Under the pieces are notes generated by a model. The model made no database searches. It saw nothing but the letters and a program-made list of their open reading frames with translations, and was not told where the DNA came from. A DNA stretch of 64,000 bases from Bacilli bacterium (GTDB lineage Bacteria > Bacillota_I > Bacilli_A > RF39 > UBA660): assembly GCA_017432825.1 (NCBI GenBank), contig JAFRIJ010000012.1, forward strand, positions 1 through 64,000. Direction: 5' to 3'. This document shows positions 36,672 through 46,057 of this stretch, one piece after another (positions within the stretch are counted from its first letter, which is position 1; each line of letters starts with the position of its first letter). Both the position numbers and the translations under genes were made by a program.

Positions 36672-37943
36672 ATGAGTAAAAGAATAATCTTATTAACATT
36701 ACTATTTTTAATAGTGCCAATTAGAGTATACGCTATAGAAGGAAATACAACTCTAACTTGTGATAAAGGCACAACAGAAAAAGCACTGCCAGGAACAAGA
36801 ATTACATGTAATCTAACTGGAACAATTTCCAGTGGATTTCTAAACTCATACAATGGGAAAATACAATTAGGTAGTGATCTAACATTAGTATCAATTACTC
36901 CAGCAGCAGCAACATGGTCTAATAGTACACCTAATGAACTAACAATGGAATATAGTGCCAAAGAAGATATAACCGGAAACTATGAAATCGCAACTATTAT
37001 AATTGAGGCATCAAATTCAGTAACAACCGGAGTAGATACAAATATTGCGGTAGTAGACCAACAATATACTGGATTTACAGGACCAGACGATAGTGAAGGC
37101 CCAGATCACTTCTTACCACTTGCTAATAGAGTTCAAAATATAAGAATAGCCTCTACAAATAATTACTTAAGCACTATTACAATATCTGCAGGATCACTAT
37201 CACCAGAATTTAATAAAAACACAACAAGTTATACAGTTGATGTAGCATCAAATGTAACTACAGCTACAGTAAGTGCTACTCCAGAAGCAAGTTCTTCAAC
37301 AGTAACTGGTGGAGGTGAAAAAACATTAAATTACGGAACTAATGAAGTAACAATTACTGTAAAAAGTGAATCAAATAGCACTAAAGAATACAAAATATTA
37401 ATAAATAAGCAAGATAACAGAAGTACAGAAAGTAATTTATTAGACTTTGGGTTTTATAATTACGATATAAAATTTGATAAAGATACAACAAATTATACTT
37501 TAAAAGTAGATAATAATATAACAAAACTAGGATTATGTAAGGAAAAACCAACATTATCTGATACATTATGTATTAATTTAAATAATTCATTCACAGTAGA
37601 TGAAAAAGCATCTCTTGGTGAAGTTGAATATAATGGTACTAGCGTGTTAGCAAGAATCGAAGATGGAAATAATTATATCATAGGAGATATTAAAGAAGGA
37701 GAAAACATATTAAATATAGCTGTGTCAGCAGAAAATGAATCATCAAAAACATATAGAATTGCTATAGTAAAAGGTAACTCAAATAAAAACAACTCAAGTA
37801 CAACAAATACAACTGGTGCAAAAGGTACAATAGAAAATCCTAAAACTGGGAATACATTTGTATTTATCATTTTAGCAATATTAATTATTTCAATTACTTG
37901 TGTATTATACTATTATAAAAAAAATCAAAAAGCCAATAGCTAA
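36672..37943 (+). CDS. Surface-anchored protein with cohesin-like and cadherin-like domains
   Basis: A 423-residue protein: signal peptide (cleaved near VYA/IE, residue 22), a cohesin-like beta domain (about 23-160, with the pattern GTRITCNLTGTISSGFLNS, then SLVSITP-type strands and a late hydrophobic ATIIIEAS strand), a cadherin-like beta-sandwich (about 165-245; NKNTTSYTVDVASN and NYGTNEVTITVKS), a second related domain with insertions (250-365), and a C-terminal sorting signal: NPKTG (389-393), hydrophobic helix, Lys-rich tail. NPKTG fits a class B/D-type sortase signal. Cohesins bind dockerins, and dockerin proteins are encoded on both sides, so a scaffold role is likely but inferred. AAGGAG site present. 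Confidence 0.72.
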   Translation: MSKRIILLTLLFLIVPIRVYAIEGNTTLTCDKGTTEKALPGTRITCNLTGTISSGFLNSYNGKIQLGSDLTLVSITPAAATWSNSTPNELTMEYSAKEDITGNYEIATIIIEASNSVTTGVDTNIAVVDQQYTGFTGPDDSEGPDHFLPLANRVQNIRIASTNNYLSTITISAGSLSPEFNKNTTSYTVDVASNVTTATVSATPEASSSTVTGGGEKTLNYGTNEVTITVKSESNSTKEYKILINKQDNRSTESNLLDFGFYNYDIKFDKDTTNYTLKVDNNITKLGLCKEKPTLSDTLCINLNNSFTVDEKASLGEVEYNGTSVLARIEDGNNYIIGDIKEGENILNIAVSAENESSKTYRIAIVKGNSNKNNSSTTNTTGAKGTIENPKTGNTFVFIILAILIISITCVLYYYKKNQKANS

Positions 37944-37980
37944 TAATTAAAAAAACTGTAATAATTAGGGAGGATAGGTA

Positions 37981-38913
37981 ATGACAAAAAATAATAGTAA
38001 TAAAACAAGTAATGATAATAAATATATTGTTGCAGGAAGTATATTTATATTATTAATATTCACCTTAGTTATATACTTAATGTCAAATACATATGCGTTA
38101 GATGAATTTGGCAATATTAATATATCTTGTGATAAAGGAAAAATTAAAAAAAATGATATAGTTAGCTGCACAATAACCGGTAATGTTATTGCAGGAGCCG
38201 AAGTATCATCTTTAGAAATGCAAGCTAATACAAGTGAGAATTTAGAGATATTATCATTTACTAAAGATTCTTCATGGGAAGGCGATGAAGAGAGCGGTAA
38301 CATCCAATTATATACAGATATTAACAAAGAAAATACTTTTGCTATTGGAATATTACAAATTAAAGTAAAAAACACCATAAGCAATGTAAATGAAAATATA
38401 GAATTAAATAATATAGTTTTCTATAAGGGAGCAAACGATAACTACGAAGGAGTAAGTATTGACGGTAAAGAAATAGAATTTAATACTGAAACAACAACTG
38501 AAAATATTAATATAATAATAGATGAAGAAGAAAAAATAATATATAAAATTCCACTTAGTACAACTTATAATGAAGTAATTAGTAACATAGAAAAAGAAGG
38601 AACAATTACAATAAAAGATAAAAATAACCAAGATGTTTCTCTTGAAAATATAGCTAAAACAGGTGAAATTTTATCAGTAACTATTAATAACGAAACTACA
38701 ACATATAAAATATCTGTCTCAGGAGATCCAACAGGAGATGGATTATTATTAATAAATGATGTTGGTAAAACTTATCAATATTTAAAGAAAAGACTAAATA
38801 TGCCAAAAGAATGTGTTTTAGCGGCAGAAGTAACCAAAGATGGTGAAGTATTAATAAATGATGTTGGTAAAATGTATCAATATCTAAAAGGAAAACTAAA
38901 TAGCTTGGGTTAA
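37981..38913 (+). CDS. Cohesin-like plus dockerin membrane protein
   Basis: A 310-residue protein. A polar N-terminus precedes a membrane helix or signal anchor (about 16-36, ending near TYA/LD). Residues 38-165 resemble the cohesin-like domain of the preceding gene (SCDKGKIKKNDIVSCTITGNV here; TCDKGT...RITCNLTGT there). A small beta domain follows (about 168-245), then a two-repeat dockerin (about 247-310) with loops DPTGDGLLLIND and EVTKDGEVLIND. A protein with both cohesin and dockerin can act as an adaptor that links scaffold and enzymes. GGGAGGAT site. Co-directional with the gene before it, 37 bases apart, without a terminator between. Confidence 0.72.
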   Translation: MTKNNSNKTSNDNKYIVAGSIFILLIFTLVIYLMSNTYALDEFGNINISCDKGKIKKNDIVSCTITGNVIAGAEVSSLEMQANTSENLEILSFTKDSSWEGDEESGNIQLYTDINKENTFAIGILQIKVKNTISNVNENIELNNIVFYKGANDNYEGVSIDGKEIEFNTETTTENINIIIDEEEKIIYKIPLSTTYNEVISNIEKEGTITIKDKNNQDVSLENIAKTGEILSVTINNETTTYKISVSGDPTGDGLLLINDVGKTYQYLKKRLNMPKECVLAAEVTKDGEVLINDVGKMYQYLKGKLNSLG

Positions 38914-38928
38914 TCCAAACTATTTTTT
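38898..38928 (+). terminator. Terminator
   Basis: A stem of AAATAG/CTATTT and TTGG/CCAA with one internal mismatch, over the stop codon, then T6. Confidence 0.75.
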
Positions 38929-38929
38929 A

Positions 38930-38958
38930 TTGACTACATTCATAAATAATTATATAAT
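38930..38958 (+). promoter_or_regulatory. Promoter of dockerin gene 2
   Basis: TTGACT (38930-38935) and TATAAT (38953-38958), spacer 17. The 22 bases 38915-38936 are identical to the matching part of the 65-bp repeats. Confidence 0.78.
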
Positions 38959-38983
38959 TAATATAGAAAATAGGGTGATTAAA

Positions 38984-41380
38984 ATGAAGAAGCTATATAA
39001 ACTTATATTATTATTAATAATCACATTAGTACCAATAAAAATAGCCGCAGAAACAATACCTTCAGACACTCCTTATGGAACATATGAAGATGCGCAAAAA
39101 ATGATAAAAGAAGCTATAATAGACTATTATTTAAGAGGAACTAGTATTCAATATAATTACCCAAGAGCATCATGGTATTTACCAGAAGAAGCAACATCAC
39201 AAGATATGCATTACTTAGTTTGTGGGACATTTGTATATCAAGCTTATAGTTTAGCATTTGGTGCAAGTAATTTTCCTAAATATCAATCATCAGTAGAATC
39301 AAAAGCAAATACATACTATCAAAATAACGATCCATCATTAATATATTATTATGGAGATAATAATAATATTTATTATCCAAACGGAAACACTTCTGGTGAA
39401 ATGACAGTATCAGATTTTGCTCAATATATTCTTCCAGGGGATATATTTGATTATGATGGACACGTAATGTTGGCTTATGATAAAATTAAGAAAAGTGATG
39501 GAACATGGGATGTATTAATGATACATTCCCATCAAGAAAATGCTAACCAAGGATTATCTGGAGATGATATAAAAAATTATATTAAAGTACGTACAGGTAA
39601 CTCATCAGCAACAGCAAAACTATCATATAATACTTTTACCAATATTACAGGAGCAAATAGTTATCTAGATTTAGATATAGATGACACAATAGAAGAAAAA
39701 AAATTCCTAGAAGGATCAGTTCAAGCATTCTGGTTAAGTAATCAAAAAATGTTTGTAAATAAAGATACTAAGAAAATGCAATGCGCAACAGATTATAGAC
39801 CTTGTTCTGTAATAAGAATGTTTACGAATGATAATAATAATGCAAAATTCAATTTTGATATAGATACAGATAAATATAATAAAACCAAAGATATAAGAGT
39901 ATATTATCCAGGATTATATATAGAAAAAACAGTAGATAAAGATGACAATAACAGTGTTTATTTAGGAGATGTATTAACTTATACTATAAAGATTAAAAAT
40001 AAAAGCAAAGTCAATTATAATAGCAATTTTTATATAAAAGAAACTATAAATACAGAGTTAGTTGAATTTGCAGAAAATTATTCAAATATAAATAATAATA
40101 CAATAACTTTTACAGGAACAAAATTAAATTCTGGATCAGAAATATCATTTACATATAAAGTAAAAATCAAATATAATATTGATAATATAAATCAAACAAT
40201 AAAATCAACGGGAGAGTTTCTTAAAAACACAAATGACACATTAAATATATCAACAGGTACAATAGAAAACACCATAGTTCCCAAAGTAAATAGCAATAAA
40301 CAATTAAAAGATTATAGTACTTGCTACGAAGAAAAAAAAGATAATTATGATGGATTAAATCTAATTAATGAAATATATAAGTGCGCATGGAATACTGACC
40401 TTGAAATTAATAGTTTTAATATAAACAATTTATTTCAAGAAATAAATATATCATCACGTTCAACTTCAACAATATTATTAAAATGGGCAAGTGGAGATGA
40501 TTCAACAAAATATCAAAAAATGCTTTTAAACAATTACTATAATGTCTTTAAACACGCAAATGATTACTATCATCACTTACACTGGGCAGAATCAGGAAGC
40601 AAAACAAGCGTACAACAAAGAAGACAAAAAGAAATAGATCCATTAGACTTTAAGTTAGGTGATATATTAATATATCATTCACAAGGAAGTACTAATAATA
40701 CTGAAAATGGTTTGTACGCATATATATATATAAGAGAAAACAATAATAATAGATTTACAGGAATAAATTATAGCAGTACTACATCAGAAAGAAATTTATT
40801 TACCTCAAATTATTATACAAGTGAAAGTGGAGGTAGTAATTTAAACAATTTATATAGTGGTAATACTAAACTAGACTCTAATATTAAATCAAATGTATTA
40901 GAATATACAAATTATCAAACTTTATTTGATAAAGACTACTATATAATACTAAGACCAGAATTAATAATGGAAGACAAATACTATTATTATGATACAAGTA
41001 AAACATATAGACAAATAGAACCGCAAACAATATCTAATATAATAGATAGAATAGACACGCCTAGTATATTAGTATATGATATTAATAATAATTTAATAAA
41101 TAATTATAATAATAATATCGGAACAGGAACAAAATTAGAGTTTACTGATGGAGAAACATATGTATCAGTAATAGGGGATATTGATGGAAACGGTAATTCT
41201 AATCAAAATGATGCAGAAGAAGCATATAGTTATTTAAGAAACAAAAAAACATATACTAACAATCAAATAAAAGAAGCAGTAGAAGAATCAGTCGACACCG
41301 TAAAAGATGAAAATATAAAAATAAATGATATAGCAAAACTATATCAATATACCAAAGGAAAAATAAATAGTTTGGAATAA
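38984..41380 (+). CDS. Secreted NlpC/P60-like protein with DUF11 and dockerin domains, paralogue 2
   Basis: A 798-residue paralogue of the 33816 gene. The signal peptide ends near IAA/ET (residue 22), and the mature N-terminus SDTPYGTYEDAQKMIKEA is nearly the same. The NlpC/P60-like domain has Cys80 (YLVCGTFVYQ), His160 (DGHVMLAYD) and His181/His183 (MIHSHQ). A DUF11-type domain (about 315-410) and an inactive second module (GDILIYHS, about 560-640) follow. The dockerin (about 735-798) has an intact first loop DIDGNGNSNQND and a weaker second repeat. The start is ATG 38984 after GGGTGATT. Conservation of the putative catalytic residues in both paralogues supports real enzyme activity. Confidence 0.8.
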   Translation: MKKLYKLILLLIITLVPIKIAAETIPSDTPYGTYEDAQKMIKEAIIDYYLRGTSIQYNYPRASWYLPEEATSQDMHYLVCGTFVYQAYSLAFGASNFPKYQSSVESKANTYYQNNDPSLIYYYGDNNNIYYPNGNTSGEMTVSDFAQYILPGDIFDYDGHVMLAYDKIKKSDGTWDVLMIHSHQENANQGLSGDDIKNYIKVRTGNSSATAKLSYNTFTNITGANSYLDLDIDDTIEEKKFLEGSVQAFWLSNQKMFVNKDTKKMQCATDYRPCSVIRMFTNDNNNAKFNFDIDTDKYNKTKDIRVYYPGLYIEKTVDKDDNNSVYLGDVLTYTIKIKNKSKVNYNSNFYIKETINTELVEFAENYSNINNNTITFTGTKLNSGSEISFTYKVKIKYNIDNINQTIKSTGEFLKNTNDTLNISTGTIENTIVPKVNSNKQLKDYSTCYEEKKDNYDGLNLINEIYKCAWNTDLEINSFNINNLFQEINISSRSTSTILLKWASGDDSTKYQKMLLNNYYNVFKHANDYYHHLHWAESGSKTSVQQRRQKEIDPLDFKLGDILIYHSQGSTNNTENGLYAYIYIRENNNNRFTGINYSSTTSERNLFTSNYYTSESGGSNLNNLYSGNTKLDSNIKSNVLEYTNYQTLFDKDYYIILRPELIMEDKYYYYDTSKTYRQIEPQTISNIIDRIDTPSILVYDINNNLINNYNNNIGTGTKLEFTDGETYVSVIGDIDGNGNSNQNDAEEAYSYLRNKKTYTNNQIKEAVEESVDTVKDENIKINDIAKLYQYTKGKINSLE

Positions 41381-41398
41381 ATCCAAACTATTTTATTT
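41365..41398 (+). terminator. Terminator of dockerin gene 2
   Basis: An 11-bp stem (AAATAGTTTGG / CCAAACTATTT) over the stop codon; it also lies at the end of the converging minus-strand gene. Confidence 0.8.
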
Positions 41399-42265
41399 AT
41401 ACAATTCTTTTTCAAATAGACTAATATTATTTTTCATAACAGTTAAATAATTATCATTAGAATTAGATATATTACCATCTACACTATACATATCATTAAT
41501 AACAAGTAATTCACCACCAACATTTTTAATTAAATCCTTAACAATAGAATTACTTTCTTCATTAGTAGAATAAATATATTTAATTTTATTATCTTTAATT
41601 AATTTTTTTACTTCTTCTAAAGTGTTCAAACTATAATTACTATTATCTTCAAGTGAAATAACTTTTAAACCATATTTTTCTAAATATTTAAACATATCAC
41701 TATCAACAACTATAGTATTATAATTAGCATTTTTAACTAATTCTGTTAAATCAGCATCAATCTTAGAAACATCAAATTCTAATTTTTCAAAATTATCTTT
41801 AATTTCTTCTACTAAATATGGATTATTTATATATTCACTAAGACCTGCTTCAATATTCTCAGCTAACATTAAATAATTATAAGGATTTAACCATAATTCT
41901 TTTACATCATTAGTATAACTCATACCAGTAGATACATCAATTACTTTTAATTTAGAGTTATTATTAATCATTTTAACTGCATAGTCTCTATCTCTTTTTT
42001 CATCAAGACTATTAAATACAAATAAATCACTATTACTATATTCTTTAATTTTTCTATCAGATAGTTTATATGAACTAAGATCAACTCCTAAAGGATATAT
42101 ACTATAAATATGAGAATGTTTACCATATAAAACATCTAATAAATAATTTATAGGATAAATAGTAGTATAAATATTTATATCCTCCATATCATCAGACTTA
42201 AAACTACAACCGGTAAAGCAAAATAAAACAAAAATACTTAATATAATTTTTTTAAAATAATTCAC
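41393..42265 (-). CDS. TroA/ZnuA-type substrate-binding lipoprotein without metal-binding His
   Basis: A 290-residue lipoprotein with lipobox FTGC (Cys20) and the cluster A-I (ZnuA/TroA/PsaA) fold pattern: an early VYTTIYPINYLLD-type strand, the long backbone helix and a late INDMYSVDG-like segment. The usual metal ligands are missing: the first loop has PLGVDLSSY instead of a His after Pro-x-x-x-x-Pro, and KELWLNPYNY replaces HxWLDP. No permease or ATPase gene is adjacent. It may bind something other than Zn/Mn, or act as an adhesin-like surface protein. The start appears to be GTG 42265, with GGAG 11 bases before it. Confidence 0.75.
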   Translation of the reverse strand: MNYFKKIILSIFVLFCFTGCSFKSDDMEDINIYTTIYPINYLLDVLYGKHSHIYSIYPLGVDLSSYKLSDRKIKEYSNSDLFVFNSLDEKRDRDYAVKMINNNSKLKVIDVSTGMSYTNDVKELWLNPYNYLMLAENIEAGLSEYINNPYLVEEIKDNFEKLEFDVSKIDADLTELVKNANYNTIVVDSDMFKYLEKYGLKVISLEDNSNYSLNTLEEVKKLIKDNKIKYIYSTNEESNSIVKDLIKNVGGELLVINDMYSVDGNISNSNDNYLTVMKNNISLFEKELYK

Positions 42266-42401
42266 AATTATTACATCTCCTATCCTTAATATAACAACTT
42301 AATTTTACAATATTTTAAACAATTTGTAAACAATAACAAATTAATTAATAAAAAAATTAAAATCATGATATAATTACAATATATAAGAAAAGAGGAACAA
42401 T

Positions 42402-43049
42402 ATGGATATACTAAATAAATTAAATATAAAACCAAAGAATATCGATTTATATCAACAAGCCTTCACTCATACATCATATAGTAATGAACATGATGACTCC
42501 GAATCATATGAAAGATTAGAATTCTTGGGTGATGCAGTATTGGAACTCATAATAAGCGATTATTTATTTAATGAAAAGGCTTTAGAAGAAGGAATAATGA
42601 CTAAAATGCGTGCAAGCTACGTATGTGAGGAAGCATGTGCCACATACTCCAGAGAATTAAAGTTTACTAATTATATACGTCTAGGTAGTGGAGAAATAGA
42701 AGCAAATGAAACCATATTAGCAGATGTTTTTGAATCTTTCGTAGGCGCTACATATTTAGATCAAGGATTTTTATTTACCAAAGAAATGGTTTTAAAAATA
42801 ATAACTAAATACATGAATAAGGGAACAGATTTCTTACATGATTACAAATCAGAATTACAAGAATTAGTTCAGACGGTTAAAAAAAGTGTTATATATGAAA
42901 CAATAAATGAACAAGGACCTGCCCATGATAGAGTATTTACTTGTCAAGTAAAAGTAGATAACTTAATTATGGGAGTAGGAACAGGAAGTAGTAAAAAGCA
43001 AGCAGAACAAGAAGCAGCAAAAGTTGCTTTAAGTAAACAAGTAAAATAG
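42402..43049 (+). CDS. rnc: Ribonuclease III
   Basis: A 215-residue RNase III with the signature ERLEFLGDAVLEL (about residues 34-46), a later catalytic pair in ADVFESFVGATYLDQG, and a C-terminal dsRNA-binding domain (about 145-213, ending GSSKKQAEQEAAKVAL). It processes rRNA precursors and double-stranded RNA. AGAGGAA site. Single gene, although in many Bacilli smc and ftsY follow. Confidence 0.96.
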   Translation: MDILNKLNIKPKNIDLYQQAFTHTSYSNEHDDSESYERLEFLGDAVLELIISDYLFNEKALEEGIMTKMRASYVCEEACATYSRELKFTNYIRLGSGEIEANETILADVFESFVGATYLDQGFLFTKEMVLKIITKYMNKGTDFLHDYKSELQELVQTVKKSVIYETINEQGPAHDRVFTCQVKVDNLIMGVGTGSSKKQAEQEAAKVALSKQVK

Positions 43050-43081
43050 ATTAGTAATTAATACTAATCTATTATTTTTTT
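43046..43081 (+). terminator. Terminator of rnc
   Basis: An 11-bp stem (ATAGATTAGTA / TACTAATCTAT), loop of 5, T tract. Confidence 0.87.
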
Positions 43082-43115
43082 AATCTAAATAAATATAATT
43101 ATGTAGGTGACTAGA

Positions 43116-43862
43116 ATGATATATTTTCATCCTACATATTTATTATTAGCTTTAAGCTATATCTTAACAGGTTATTATATTAACTTAATAGTCTTAACAT
43201 CACTAATAGTTATACATGAATTAGGTCATTATACATTAGCAAAAATATTAAAATTTAATGTAGAAAAAATAATTATATATCCATATGGAGGAATTACTAA
43301 AATAAAAGATTTAATAAATAAAGATATAAATAAAGAACTAATTATATCAATATCAGGAATTATATTTCAATTATTATTTTTTTATTTAATAGTTTATTTA
43401 AATAAAGCAAATATAATAAGAGATTATACACTAAGTATTTATTTAAGGTATAATAAAGAATTATTATTATTTAATATATTACCAATTTACCCCCTAGATG
43501 GATCAAAAATACTTAATTTATTATTAAGTAAATACTTATATTTTAATTTATCTAATAAGTTAACAATAATTATATCTATATTAACAATTCTTATATTAAT
43601 TATAAATAAAATATATATTTGCAATTATGGATATATATTAACTTTATCAATACTAATAACATATCTTATAAAATACATAAAAAATATAAAATATATATAT
43701 AATAAATTCTTATTAGAAAGATACATTTATAACATAAACTATAAAAAAATAGCAATTATAAATAGTAAAGATAAAATGTATAAAAATAAAACTCATTTAA
43801 TTAAAGAAAATAACAAATACATAAAAGAAAAAAATTATTTAAAAAAATATTTTTCTAAATAA
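43116..43862 (+). CDS. spoIVFB: SpoIVFB-like intramembrane M50 metalloprotease
   Basis: A 248-residue site-2-type protease with about six membrane helices. The zinc motif HELGH is in the second helix (about residue 40), and the third ligand is in NILPIYPLDGSK (about 125-136). The C-terminal ~65 residues are Lys/Asn-rich and cytoplasmic; the CBS domain of B. subtilis SpoIVFB is reduced or missing. SpoIVFB cleaves pro-SigK in the mother cell. No SpoIVFA gene is adjacent. The start is ATG 43116 after AGGTGA; the GTG at 43107 is part of that site. Another M50 enzyme role cannot be excluded, but length and sequence pattern favour SpoIVFB. Confidence 0.8.
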   Translation: MIYFHPTYLLLALSYILTGYYINLIVLTSLIVIHELGHYTLAKILKFNVEKIIIYPYGGITKIKDLINKDINKELIISISGIIFQLLFFYLIVYLNKANIIRDYTLSIYLRYNKELLLFNILPIYPLDGSKILNLLLSKYLYFNLSNKLTIIISILTILILIINKIYICNYGYILTLSILITYLIKYIKNIKYIYNKFLLERYIYNINYKKIAIINSKDKMYKNKTHLIKENNKYIKEKNYLKKYFSK

Positions 43863-43882
43863 TATACATTTTCTATTTTTTT

Positions 43883-43891
43883 TGTTATAAT
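43883..43891 (+). promoter_or_regulatory. Extended -10 promoter element
   Basis: TGTTATAAT about 28 bases before the hybrid kinase gene. Confidence 0.55.
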
Positions 43892-43918
43892 ATAAACATA
43901 ATAGAGGAGTTGGTATAA

Positions 43919-45694
43919 ATGATATTTACTTTTCAATTATTAGGAATAATAATATTAACAGGATTAATAATTATAACCTATATAAAAGAAACTAAAGATA
44001 TATTGTTTAAAAATATATTAACTACATTATATATATCACAATTATTGTATACAACAAGTTATATAGCAATAAATCAAAATATAAATAAAGAAATATTTAT
44101 AAAAGCATATTTAATATCATTAACAATATCATATTCATTTTTAGCGATTTATTACATAATTAAAGGATTAAAAAATAAATATTCAAGCAAAGAAACAATT
44201 TGTGATAATAAAACAAAATTAGCTAAAAAATTGTTTATATTTTTAAATTTAATAACAACTATCTTAATAATAATAGCAAAATTAGATATAAACTATAACC
44301 AAATATCAGGAAAAGCAATATTAGTAACAGAATTATTTATATTAATGTATTCCATTATAAATATAATAAGTTTAAAAAGCTATAATTATACAAAACATGA
44401 TAAACTAAATATTATTATCATAACGATAATTAGTATTATGTGTAATATAATAAGTTATAGCTTTATAAGAATACCCGCTGTAAATTCATCTATAACTCTA
44501 ATAGCATTAATTTTATTCTATAGCATGAATAGTAATAATGATAAAGAAATAGAAATATTACAATTAGAAAGAGAACATTCAATAAAGAATAATTTTGATA
44601 AAAGCAAATTTTTAAAAGAATTATCTCATGAAATTAGAACGCCTCTAAATACAATTGATGGTTTTTGCCAGGTAATAGAAGATTCTGACAATATAGAAAG
44701 CATCAAAGAAGACACTAAAGATATAAGAAAAGCATCAAAGGATCTAATTGAAATAATAAATGGAATTATAGATATGGCCATAATTGAATCAGGTAATTTA
44801 GAAATAATAAATGAAGCATATAATACAAAAGATTTAATAAATAATATTATTGATATAACAAATTCTAAGTTAAAAGAATCTAAAGTAAAATTTAATACCA
44901 AAATAGACAATGATATACCATCTATATTAATAGGAGATACAGAAAGAATAGAACAAGTATTACTTAGTATTATAAGTAATTCAATAAAATATACAGAACA
45001 AGGACACATAGATTTTAATATAGATTCTATTAATTCTGAAACTTTATGTAGACTTAAAATAACTATTTCTGATACAGGAATAGGTATTAAAGAAGAAGAA
45101 TTAAAGAATATATTTGATAATAATAATGATAATAATTTAGAAAAAAATAATCTAAGTTTAAGATATGCTAAAAAATTAATAGACTTAATGGACGGAAAAA
45201 TAGATGTTCAAAGTAAAGAAAATGAAGGTACAACCTTTACTATAACAATAGATCAAAAAAATACTAGTGAAATAGAAACGGTAAAGGAAAAGAAAAGTTT
45301 AAAAACATTTAGTGCCGAAGGAAAAAGAATATTATTAGTAGATGATAATAAATTAAATGTTAAAGTTGCTACTAAATTATTAGAATCATATAAAGTTGAC
45401 ATAACAGAAGCTAATAGTGGAAAAGAATGTTTAGATATATTAGAAAAAGATAATAATTATGACCTAATATTAATGGATGACTTGATGCCTAATATGAGTG
45501 GAACAGAAACTCTAGAGATATTAAAGAAAATAGAAAGAATAGAAGGATATAAAATACCAGTAGTAGTACTAACAGCAAATGCAGTACATGGAATGAAAGA
45601 AAAATATATAAATAAAGGTTTTGATGATTATCTAGCAAAACCAATTGACAAATATGAATTAAATAGAGTATTAAATAAATATTTAAAAAAGTAA
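43919..45694 (+). CDS. Hybrid sensor histidine kinase with C-terminal receiver
   Basis: A 591-residue protein: about seven membrane helices (1-205) with little outside sequence, a HisKA domain with the phosphoacceptor His237 (ELSHEIRTP), a HATPase domain with N-box NSIKYTEQG, G1 DTGIGI and a further Gly-rich box NEGTTF, and a receiver domain (about 472-590) with phospho-acceptor Asp520 (LILMDDLMP) and the conserved Lys in LAKPIDKYEL. The sensor helices suggest detection of a membrane signal. It is followed 9 bases later by a separate Hpt protein, so a His-Asp-His relay is expected. No response regulator with a DNA-binding output is nearby. GAGGAG site. Confidence 0.92.
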   Translation: MIFTFQLLGIIILTGLIIITYIKETKDILFKNILTTLYISQLLYTTSYIAINQNINKEIFIKAYLISLTISYSFLAIYYIIKGLKNKYSSKETICDNKTKLAKKLFIFLNLITTILIIIAKLDINYNQISGKAILVTELFILMYSIINIISLKSYNYTKHDKLNIIIITIISIMCNIISYSFIRIPAVNSSITLIALILFYSMNSNNDKEIEILQLEREHSIKNNFDKSKFLKELSHEIRTPLNTIDGFCQVIEDSDNIESIKEDTKDIRKASKDLIEIINGIIDMAIIESGNLEIINEAYNTKDLINNIIDITNSKLKESKVKFNTKIDNDIPSILIGDTERIEQVLLSIISNSIKYTEQGHIDFNIDSINSETLCRLKITISDTGIGIKEEELKNIFDNNNDNNLEKNNLSLRYAKKLIDLMDGKIDVQSKENEGTTFTITIDQKNTSEIETVKEKKSLKTFSAEGKRILLVDDNKLNVKVATKLLESYKVDITEANSGKECLDILEKDNNYDLILMDDLMPNMSGTETLEILKKIERIEGYKIPVVVLTANAVHGMKEKYINKGFDDYLAKPIDKYELNRVLNKYLKK

Positions 45695-45703
45695 GGTGAT
45701 AAT

Positions 45704-46057
45704 ATGGAATTCTTAAAAGAAAACAATATTGATATTGAAAATAGTATAGAATTATTAGGAAGTATTGATACATATAATGAAATACTAGAAGAGTTTTTAA
45801 ACAACATTAATGATAGATTATCTAAATTAGAACAATTCAAAAATGATAATGATATGGAAAACTACAGTATAGAAGTACATGCATTAAAAAGTGATTCAAA
45901 ATATTTAGGATTTACCAAATTAGCAGAATTAGCACTAAATCATCAAACAAAAAGTGAAGAAAAAGACAGTGATTATATTAATAACAACTATGAAGAATTA
46001 ATCAATGAAGCTAATAAGATAATTGAGATTACAAAAAAATATTTAGAGAATAAATAA
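45704..46057 (+). CDS. Histidine phosphotransfer (Hpt) protein
   Basis: A 117-residue all-helical protein with the Hpt signature VHALKSDSKYLGFTKLAELA, phosphoacceptor His59 followed by Ala-Leu-Lys-Ser. It should take a phosphoryl group from the receiver of the preceding hybrid kinase and pass it to an unlinked response regulator. AGGTGATAAT site. The two genes form one operon ended by a strong terminator. In this spore-former Spo0A is an obvious candidate for the final target, but that is inference. Confidence 0.88.
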   Translation: MEFLKENNIDIENSIELLGSIDTYNEILEEFLNNINDRLSKLEQFKNDNDMENYSIEVHALKSDSKYLGFTKLAELALNHQTKSEEKDSDYINNNYEELINEANKIIEITKKYLENK

